Source: Bdellovibrionales bacterium
Lineage (GTDB): Bacteria > Bdellovibrionota > Bdellovibrionia > Bdellovibrionales > Bdellovibrionaceae
Assembly: GCA_018266295.1 (NCBI GenBank)
Contig: JAFEAQ010000022.1
Coordinates: forward strand, 1-64,000
Direction of reading: 5' to 3'
DNA: 64,000 nucleotides
This document shows positions 55,186 to 61,844 of this stretch, in pieces; within the stretch, counting starts at the first letter, position 1, and each line of letters opens with the position of its first letter. Made by a program: the position numbers and the translations under genes. The notes beneath the pieces were generated by a model that was not told the origin of the DNA, did no database searches, and saw only the letters and a list, made by a program, of their open reading frames with translations.

Positions 55186-56031
55186 CTAGTAAATTTCGTT
55201 ACACACGGCTTCCGCATTACTATCAACCAGCGCTTGCACACTCTTCAACATTGTATTGCAAGCAGGAACCACTTCCGCTTCGAGGCGGTTGATAGGTCCA
55301 TAGTGAGTGCGGCTCAAACGCAGCATCGTCATTGCATACTCCGCCGCAAATGCCGGGCAAGCTTTATTGAAAGCCTGGTAAGTCGCGCCAGCGCCTTTCC
55401 CGAGAACACTCTGAGCTTTGCAGCTCGCGCCCTGCTTAAACACGTTCAGCATGCAGCGGCCGGTGGTGCCTTGATACTCTTCGTACAGACGCTTGAGTTC
55501 GTTTGAAACTCCCATCGAGTCATAACTTGTTTGGAACAAGCCGGACTCAGCTTCTGCAGACGTGCGATTTGAGCCCGCAGACTTATCCCAGCCTTCGCAG
55601 TAAGTGCCGGAGCTTTCACGCATCCCCAGACCAATACCAAGCGTATACAGCGCACGCAAAGTGGCTTCACCAGATGTGGACACGCTCATTCCGCGCATGG
55701 CAAACGTCGATTGATAGTGAGCAATGGCGTCCTTCTTAGCGTTCTGAGTATTTGCCTGAGCCATGATGCGGGCTAACGCCGGCACAGGACTCAGACGCGT
55801 ACGACAGGCACTGCGCGCAAACGAAAGTGCCATGCCTTTGATATAGCCGGCCGGCGCGCGGCCGCGGTTTTTCCAATTGTAGCTAGTGCAAGTTGAATTC
55901 GAAGCAATGGAGGTGATTTGGTCTGTGTAACGTCCGCTGATGACAGCTTCTGAGGTGAGTTGCGCAGAGGCAACATGCGCTACAGACATTACGGCGATTT
56001 GGAGAACGAGGGTTTGTATAAGTTTTTTCAT
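55186..56031 (-). CDS. Secreted lysozyme-like protein, tentative
   Basis: ATG at 56031 gives 281 residues with a signal peptide (LIQTLVLQIAVMSVAHVASA). The segment GLGMRESSGTYCEGWDKSAG ... AESGLFQTSYDSMG resembles the catalytic Glu and the E-S-G-x-x-Q loop of lysozyme-like transglycosylases (E of MRESSG as acid). The mature chain has several cysteines (STCTSY, SACRT, GTYCEG, GRCML, ASCKA, KACPAF, PACNT, AVCNEIY), suggesting a disulfide-rich extracellular enzyme. If correct it would cut peptidoglycan. It is divergent from a lytic transglycosylase gene. Confidence 0.6.
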   Translation of the reverse strand: MKKLIQTLVLQIAVMSVAHVASAQLTSEAVISGRYTDQITSIASNSTCTSYNWKNRGRAPAGYIKGMALSFARSACRTRLSPVPALARIMAQANTQNAKKDAIAHYQSTFAMRGMSVSTSGEATLRALYTLGIGLGMRESSGTYCEGWDKSAGSNRTSAEAESGLFQTSYDSMGVSNELKRLYEEYQGTTGRCMLNVFKQGASCKAQSVLGKGAGATYQAFNKACPAFAAEYAMTMLRLSRTHYGPINRLEAEVVPACNTMLKSVQALVDSNAEAVCNEIY

Positions 56032-56175
56032 ACCCAATGTTTCGGATTTCTCCCATCAGAAGGTCAGGAGACGTTCATCCAGTTTTCTATTACTTTTGTG
56101 TTACACTTCACGACCAAAGAACCGTTTGTCCACCCTGGACCCGGTTTTCCCGGGCAGTTGTCCTAAGATAAATAA

Positions 56176-57120
56176 ATGAAGTTTTTGCTGCATTTCTTTG
56201 TCCTTTTGAGCCTGGGCTTGCCCGCCTTTGCTAAGACAAAAAATAAATCCAAATCTCCGCTTCAAGCCGATGCCGTGTGGGTCGAAAAAGAACTCACCCG
56301 CATGGGACTTTCAAAAAGCTATATTGCGGAGTCGATGAAGTACTACGAGCCTGCGAGCTTTGACTCGACAGTGACGTTGAATTTATTAGGCTTCCTGCGC
56401 CCTGCCGGCGAGCACATGAATCGCGTGAACGCCGAGGCCGTGCGTGAAACACAGAGCTTTGTGCGCGAGAACCAGCCGGCGTTTGCCATTGCCGAACAAA
56501 AATACGATGTGCCTGCGAATGTGATTTCAGCTCTGCTGTGGATTGAAACCCGCCACGGCGACAATATGGGAAAATTCCATATTAACAGCGTCTATCTACA
56601 CCTCTTGCAAGCCGATATTAAAAAGAACCGCGTGCTTCTGACGAAGCTCGCGTTTGAGAAAAATAAAAAAGAACAGCGCTTTACAAAGAAAGAACTTCGT
56701 AAGCTCATGGCGGAGAGAACAAAGAAAAAAGCTAACTGGGCGCGTGAGCAGATCATGGCCATGGCTGCAATTCGTAAGAAAAAGCATCTCGACATCACCA
56801 CCTTGCGGGGCTCTTACGCCGGCGCCTTTGGTTTGTCGCAGTTTATTCCTTCAAGCTATTTAGAGTACGCAAAGCCCTCTAAGCCCGGCACCGTAGCAAA
56901 GCTCACCGAAGCACCGGATGCGATCATGAGTGTTGCCTATTACTTGCATCGCAGCGGCTGGAAAAACGCCAACCCCGACTCCCATGTCGAGGCTCTGATG
57001 AAATACAACAATAGCCGCGACTACGCGGACAGTATTTTGGAAATTTCAAGACAGGTTCTTGCCGCGAATCCAACAGCTGCGAAAAATCGTGGCGTCTCTT
57101 CCGTGAAAGAAAAAAATTAA
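56176..57120 (+). CDS. MltB-family lytic murein transglycosylase
   Basis: A 314-residue protein with a signal peptide (LLHFFVLLSLGLPAFA). The transglycosylase motifs are present: catalytic Glu E124 in LLWIETRHGDNMGKFHINSV, GSYAGAFGLSQFIPSSYLEYA, and DAIMSVAYYLHRSGW. MltB-type enzymes cleave the glycan chain between MurNAc and GlcNAc with 1,6-anhydro product. A basic insertion (KNKKEQRFTKKELRKLM) breaks the usual spacing. It stops 4 bp into the converging gene and is divergent to the lysozyme-like protein. Confidence 0.88.
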   Translation: MKFLLHFFVLLSLGLPAFAKTKNKSKSPLQADAVWVEKELTRMGLSKSYIAESMKYYEPASFDSTVTLNLLGFLRPAGEHMNRVNAEAVRETQSFVRENQPAFAIAEQKYDVPANVISALLWIETRHGDNMGKFHINSVYLHLLQADIKKNRVLLTKLAFEKNKKEQRFTKKELRKLMAERTKKKANWAREQIMAMAAIRKKKHLDITTLRGSYAGAFGLSQFIPSSYLEYAKPSKPGTVAKLTEAPDAIMSVAYYLHRSGWKNANPDSHVEALMKYNNSRDYADSILEISRQVLAANPTAAKNRGVSSVKEKN

Positions 57121-57584
57121 TATTTCTGAGTGCAGGATTGCAGGCAACCTGCAGCGTCGACTTGGGACTGTCCCATCTGTGCGCCCTCGACAGTGGCGTC
57201 GAAATCGGCGTGTTCGAAGTGAGTGCCCTTGTTGCAGTCTTTGATGTCTTTTTCTTCTTTATACCAAGCGACGTATTCCGCCGTACGGTAATCAAGCTCT
57301 TGTGAAATGCGGCAGCCGACGTAACAGTGAGCACGCTTATCGCGGGTCATTTTCTCAGCCACGGCTTTTTCCTTAGAATAAACCGCGTAGGCTCGGGCTA
57401 AAGCAATAAACCCCGGGCTTTGTGGCTCGCGGTACTTCCACTCCATGGCGGCCGAGTTGTATTCCTCTTGGCTCGCAAAGATCTTCTTTGTCTCAGGGTT
57501 GATTTCGTGCAAATAGCAATCCTCTGCCGCCAAAGCTGAGGTTGCTGCCAATGAAAGAAAAATACTTAGAAAGATTTTTGCCAT
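57117..57584 (-). CDS. Small secreted protein with HC-x-x-C motif
   Basis: 155 residues with signal peptide FLSIFLSLAATSALA. Six mature cysteines (EDCYLH, HCYVGCRIS, KDCNKG, AGCLQSC) and a conserved-looking DKRAHCYVGCRISQE segment, reminiscent of short motifs in some toxin-related domains, are visible, but I cannot assign a family or a function. The stop overlaps the transglycosylase stop. Confidence 0.65.
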   Translation of the reverse strand: MAKIFLSIFLSLAATSALAAEDCYLHEINPETKKIFASQEEYNSAAMEWKYREPQSPGFIALARAYAVYSKEKAVAEKMTRDKRAHCYVGCRISQELDYRTAEYVAWYKEEKDIKDCNKGTHFEHADFDATVEGAQMGQSQVDAAGCLQSCTQKY

Positions 57585-57670
57585 TGGAAGGTTATATCAT
57601 ATTCCATCTAAAATCCCGCCTGTCAGGATTTTCGACAGGAGATTGCTTCACGGTGGTGACAGAAAAGGGC

Positions 57671-58939
57671 CTAGGTCAGCATCCCCCAGGTCTGCAGCAG
57701 ATCACTATCGCGGTGCCAGCGCTCGCCGATATCGGTCCGATAGAACATATTCGGCACCTGGATGTTCTTGACCCGGGAATAGGCCTCGCGACGGGCATCA
57801 TCCATGGTCGATCCGGCTCCCGTGACCACCATCGAATATCCTGAGGTTCCAGTGAGCAGCCACTCGCCGTCGACCAGCTTGATCTCACACGGATAGACGC
57901 CTTCATTGGTCGGTCGCTTAAAGACCACCGGCGCATCTTCTGAGAACTTTTTAAAGGTGTCATAGTCGGAAAACGGAAACGGCGGCACGGCCACGACCAC
58001 CGCGACCTGCAGGCCTTTTTTCGTGCGAAGCTGAAAATCAAGTCCCGCGGCAAGCGCATACATGAACTCGCCCCATTTCGACAAAATGCCTTCCAGCTGC
58101 AGATTCAGCGTTGGATAACCAAAGCGCGGAGTGAACTCGAGTGGATAAATGCCACGGTTATTCACGATGCAGTTGATATCAAAATAACCAACGTAATTGC
58201 CGATACGAGATTCCATCTTGCCGAGAGTTTCCTTAAAGAGTTTTGTATCACGTGCCCAGAAACCACTGGTTCCCATCTCTCCGGTGGAGGGGCCAATATC
58301 GTTATTCATCATTTTCTTGTGCTCGAAATTGACCAGTGCCGGCAGAATAAATTTCTTGCCGTTGTAAAACGCTCCGATCGCCACTTCGACGCCCGAGACG
58401 AATTTTTGAATCTGAAAGCGGCGAATTTTTTTGCCCCAGCCCTTGCGATAGCGTTCAAGAATCGTGATGACGTCTTTGCCGTCTTCTTCCTGCCCGACAT
58501 ACGAGAGCACTTTGTCATTCTGAGCTTTACCGCTCGGCTTCACCACATAACGGCCCGGAGTGGTTCTGACAAAGTGGATGGCGCTGTCAAAATCGGTGAA
58601 CTCCCATGACGGAATCGTCGTGAGCCCCGCGGCTTTCATCTCTTCCGTTCCGAACTCGCGGTCAAACTCAAGGCGATCTGAATAGCGCGTGCCACCGACG
58701 ACCTTACAGCCTTCTTTGCGCAGCCGTTCACAGATTTCGCCGAAATCAGAGTCATCAAAGATGATGGTGTCGGCCCAGGTTTTGTACTCTTCCCAGTTTT
58801 CAACTTTTTCCACAAAACCGTCGCCGATTTCCTTCTCAGGTTTTGAGAGCACGGCGTACTTCACTTCGTGCCCCTCTTTCAGGATTTGAGTGGCTAAGGC
58901 ATGCAATGACGACCAGCGGGTTACAAACAAGAATTTCAT
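57671..58939 (-). CDS. PurD-like ATP-grasp protein
   Basis: A 422-residue protein with the size and central motifs of phosphoribosylamine-glycine ligase: VVKPSGKAQNDKVL (ATP lysines), GVEVAIGAFYN, MMNNDIGPSTGEMGTSGFW and PLEFTPRFGYPTLNLQ. The N-terminal GGREHAL loop of true PurD is replaced by RWSSLHAL, and GPNTGGMG is altered. It may therefore be a paralogue acting on a different amine or carboxylate rather than the purine enzyme itself. It stands alone, not next to other pur genes. Confidence 0.78.
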   Translation of the reverse strand: MKFLFVTRWSSLHALATQILKEGHEVKYAVLSKPEKEIGDGFVEKVENWEEYKTWADTIIFDDSDFGEICERLRKEGCKVVGGTRYSDRLEFDREFGTEEMKAAGLTTIPSWEFTDFDSAIHFVRTTPGRYVVKPSGKAQNDKVLSYVGQEEDGKDVITILERYRKGWGKKIRRFQIQKFVSGVEVAIGAFYNGKKFILPALVNFEHKKMMNNDIGPSTGEMGTSGFWARDTKLFKETLGKMESRIGNYVGYFDINCIVNNRGIYPLEFTPRFGYPTLNLQLEGILSKWGEFMYALAAGLDFQLRTKKGLQVAVVVAVPPFPFSDYDTFKKFSEDAPVVFKRPTNEGVYPCEIKLVDGEWLLTGTSGYSMVVTGAGSTMDDARREAYSRVKNIQVPNMFYRTDIGERWHRDSDLLQTWGMLT

Positions 58940-59319
58940 CCATCCACTTTATCGCCCCCCCCGACCCAGACGAAGGTTTTCGCTCCATTTTTGCAGATTT
59001 GCATACCGGATTTCCACGGATATGAAAAACATCGTCAGCCAATAGCTCCCCCCCTCAATCAGTGGATCCTCAAAGCCCTCTGTCCCCCTCTGATTATTGT
59101 AAACCTATAAGTTGACCATAATCAGAGGGGCCCGCGACAGCTCTGGCATGGACTTGCCTTTCACGCCTTCGGCAATCATCCTCTTGCCGGCCTCATCTAT
59201 GATTTTGAGGTTGGCCGATAAATCCGACATGAAGGTCTTTTAGTTCGCCTTTCGGAAGACCGCCATAAAGTAAACCTATAAGTTGACCCTTATCTGGGGA
59301 GACCTTTAGGGTTCGCACT
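58940..59319. other. Intergenic stretch with inverted and direct repeats, no sure gene
   Basis: 380 bp with a perfect 13-bp inverted repeat (59085-59130) and a direct repeat of GTAAACCTATAAGTTGACC (59099-59117 and 59271-59289). A 41-codon minus-strand frame (59104-59229, MSDLSANLKIIDEAGKRM) lies between the repeat copies; it ends inside the first copy and could be a gene remnant. Confidence 0.5.
59085..59130. promoter_or_regulatory. Inverted repeat, probable operator or element end
   Basis: CCCCTCTGATTAT and ATAATCAGAGGGG are perfect 13-bp arms around the 20-base spacer TGTAAACCTATAAGTTGACC. Most of the spacer recurs at 59271-59289 just upstream of the regulator gene, with weaker flanking symmetry. 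It may be a binding site for the helix-turn-helix protein at 59320. Confidence 0.6.
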
Positions 59320-59820
59320 ATGAAAACGGAATTGAATAAGGCCGAATATATTTGGCGGGAACTCCTCGCCATGGAAGACATCCAAGAACATTTACCACCG
59401 GAAGCCCTAGGCTTCATCACCCCATCAATCCCTAAAGAGGGGTGGCTGAAATACTGCCGCGAGGCTCAACACCTAGGATTGGAGCAGATCGCCCAGATTC
59501 TCGAGATTTCCAAGGCTGGGCTCAAGAAACTCGAGACCAATGAAGCCACCGGAGTTATAACGCTAAGGCGCCTGCAAGAGGTCGCAAAGGCTTTGGACTG
59601 CGAGCTCATCTATTTTATAAGGCCCCGCCAAAAAAAGACGTTTTCGTCACTGATTTGGCAACAAATTCTGCCCAAAGCACTCAAAACATATCGACGTAGA
59701 TCTTCCTCTCGGCGCTTCCAGAATATCCAGCCAGCGGCTCTTGCGCGGGTTGCTCAGGAGCTGTTTAGAGATCCGCAAGTTCGACGCGAAATGCAGTGGG
59801 TTCGGAACAGGGATTCCTGA
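59320..59820 (+). CDS. Helix-turn-helix protein like mobile mystery protein A
   Basis: 166 residues, no signal. Residues 45-105 are an XRE-type helix-turn-helix (GWLKYCREAQHLGLEQIAQIL, SKAGLKKLETNEATGVITLRRLQEVAKALDCELIYFI), which is the conserved core of mobile mystery protein A. Those are usually ~145-residue regulators paired with a Fic-domain partner (mobile mystery protein B). No partner follows, and the next gene is unrelated, so the regulator looks orphaned. The C-terminal 60 residues are basic. It probably binds the repeats upstream. Confidence 0.75.
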   Translation: MKTELNKAEYIWRELLAMEDIQEHLPPEALGFITPSIPKEGWLKYCREAQHLGLEQIAQILEISKAGLKKLETNEATGVITLRRLQEVAKALDCELIYFIRPRQKKTFSSLIWQQILPKALKTYRRRSSSRRFQNIQPAALARVAQELFRDPQVRREMQWVRNRDS

Positions 59821-59879
59821 CGCTCTCGTCAACTGAAATAAGTTGGTTTTTGACAGACTAAATGCTCTAATTTTCGCCT

Positions 59880-61505
59880 ATGAATCAAGAATATTTTGAA
59901 TGGATCCTCTTATTAGCTCGTTGGTTGCATATCGTTGTGGGTGTCACGTGGATTGGCACATCGATTTTCTTTATGTGGCTGGACCGTACTTTCACTCCCA
60001 ACCCGAATTCCAAAAATGCCGGTCACGTCGGTGATCTGTGGATGGTTCACGGTGGTGGCTTTTATCATGTTGAAAAACTTTTGATGGGCCCTACTAAAGT
60101 TCCAGAGGAGCTTCACTGGTTTAAATGGGAATCTTATTGGACATGGATGAGCGGGATCTTTTTGCTGATTGCGATTTTCTATACAGGTAGCGGCACGTTC
60201 TTGCTCGATAGCAGCGTTTCAGGAGTTACATACTGGCAAGCTGTCGGCATTGGTGTCGGTTCGATTTTAGTTTCTTGGTTTTTCTATGATTTCCTGTGGG
60301 AGTCAAAACTCACAAAACACAAACCTATGATTGGTCACATTTTGACCATCCTGTGGCTTGCAGGCATGGCGTACTTCCTTTGTCATACACTCAGCGGCCG
60401 TGCGGCTTACATTCACATCGGCGCGATGCTGGGAACGTGGATGACAGCAAACGTTTTTCTAAGAATCATTCCACGCCAAGTGAAAATGGTTGAAGCCGCG
60501 AAAAAAGGCGAGCCAGTCAACCAAGACTGGGGTAAGAACGCGAAGAACCGTTCAACGCACAATACTTACTTCACTCTGCCGGTGATTTTCTTGATGCTCA
60601 GCAATCACTTTTCGCAAACCTACGGCAATCAGTGGAACTGGCTCATTTTACTTTTGATCAGTGCCGCCGGCGCCGCGATTCGCGAATTCTTTGTTGTGCG
60701 CCTCAAGAACCCGACGCGCTCAAAAACTTTTGGCGCAATTGGCATCTGCCTGATTCTTGGCGTTGTGATCTTTACCCGCGAGAACACTGGGAACACGGCC
60801 GTAGCTCAGGAATCTCATCACGATGCTCCGGCAGCTCAGGCGGCGGTGGCAACGACATCTGCTGAAGGCATGGGTCTTGTCAAAGGCGTTGTCGAGTTTG
60901 ACGGCGATGCTCCTCAGACCGAGAAACTCCTTCTGCCATTTGCCTGCGCATCTCATTACAATGGCGATGCTTATTCCAATGAGATCCTGATTAAAAACGG
61001 TAAACTCAAAAACGTTCTTGTCCGTGTCGTAAAAGGTCTTGAAGGCAAAACGTTTACCGACGTGCCAGCAGAACCGGTCATCGTCGACCAAGTCGGTTGC
61101 CAGTACGAACCGCGCGTAGCTGCTGCTCGCGTAGGCCAGAAAGTGGAGTTCATCAATAGCGATGCTCTTTTCCACAACGTCCGTTCTATTACAAATAGCA
61201 ACGAAGTGTTCAACATCGCGATGCCGAACAAAAATGATCGCTTCACCAAAGTCTTTCAGAAGCCAGAGATGTTCGTGCAAACCAAGTGCAGTGTGCATCC
61301 ATGGATGAATGCTTACGTCGCCGTCATGGATAATCCATTCTACAGTGTGACTAATGAGAATGGCGAGTTCGCAATTAAAGATCTGCCGCCAGGTCATTAC
61401 ACTCTCGAAGCATGGCATGAAGTCTTTGGCACTCAGACCAAAGAAATTGATGTCAAAGCCAATGACACGACCAAAGAAGAATTTGAATTTAAGAAGAAGG
61501 ACTAG
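59880..61505 (+). CDS. puuD: Urate hydroxylase (PuuD) fused to a cupredoxin domain
   Basis: A 541-residue membrane enzyme of the bacterial urate hydroxylase family. Residues 1-300 are the Urate_ox_N/DUF989 domain with about eight helices (RWLHIVVGVTWIGTSIFF, FHVEK-type HVEKLL, FLLIAIFYTGSG, WMTANVFLRIIPRQ). It oxidises urate to 5-hydroxyisourate. Instead of the C-terminal cytochrome c of described PuuD, residues 335-485 are a plastocyanin-like domain with type 1 copper ligands H432, C470, H473 and M476 (LFHN, CSVHPWM), followed by a regulatory-like beta domain (about 486-535). The electron acceptor would then be copper, not heme. It begins an operon with uraH and a malate synthase-like gene. 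Confidence 0.88.
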   Translation: MNQEYFEWILLLARWLHIVVGVTWIGTSIFFMWLDRTFTPNPNSKNAGHVGDLWMVHGGGFYHVEKLLMGPTKVPEELHWFKWESYWTWMSGIFLLIAIFYTGSGTFLLDSSVSGVTYWQAVGIGVGSILVSWFFYDFLWESKLTKHKPMIGHILTILWLAGMAYFLCHTLSGRAAYIHIGAMLGTWMTANVFLRIIPRQVKMVEAAKKGEPVNQDWGKNAKNRSTHNTYFTLPVIFLMLSNHFSQTYGNQWNWLILLLISAAGAAIREFFVVRLKNPTRSKTFGAIGICLILGVVIFTRENTGNTAVAQESHHDAPAAQAAVATTSAEGMGLVKGVVEFDGDAPQTEKLLLPFACASHYNGDAYSNEILIKNGKLKNVLVRVVKGLEGKTFTDVPAEPVIVDQVGCQYEPRVAAARVGQKVEFINSDALFHNVRSITNSNEVFNIAMPNKNDRFTKVFQKPEMFVQTKCSVHPWMNAYVAVMDNPFYSVTNENGEFAIKDLPPGHYTLEAWHEVFGTQTKEIDVKANDTTKEEFEFKKKD

Positions 61506-61507
61506 CC

Positions 61508-61831
61508 ATGATCAGCACTCACATTCTCGACACCAGCATCGGCAATCCTGCGGCGGACGTTTCAGTTCGCCTGCAGAAAAAAGACGGCGATGCATGGAAA
61601 GACGTTGGCAAAGGCGTTACGAACTCCGACGGCCGTTTTGTTTTTGACTGCGAAAAAGTCGCCGGCACATATCAGATTGTTTTTGATATCGAAGAGTATT
61701 TTAAAAAATCCGGCCGCGAGAGCTTCTTTATGAATACACCGGTGATTTTTAAAATCTCCGACACCGGTCGCAAATATCATGTGCCTCTTTTGTTAAATCC
61801 CTTTGGTTATTCCACCTATCGCGGAAGTTAA
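61508..61831 (+). CDS. uraH: Hydroxyisourate hydrolase
   Basis: A 107-residue transthyretin-related protein. It has ISTHILDTSIGNPAADVSVRL at the N-terminus and the C-terminal signature YSTYRGS, which distinguishes the hydrolase from transthyretin. It hydrolyses 5-hydroxyisourate, the urate hydroxylase product, to OHCU. It starts 2 bp after puuD, so the two steps are translated together. The next enzyme (OHCU decarboxylase) is not in the window. Confidence 0.94.
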   Translation: MISTHILDTSIGNPAADVSVRLQKKDGDAWKDVGKGVTNSDGRFVFDCEKVAGTYQIVFDIEEYFKKSGRESFFMNTPVIFKISDTGRKYHVPLLLNPFGYSTYRGS

Positions 61832-61844
61832 GGCGCTCACCATC

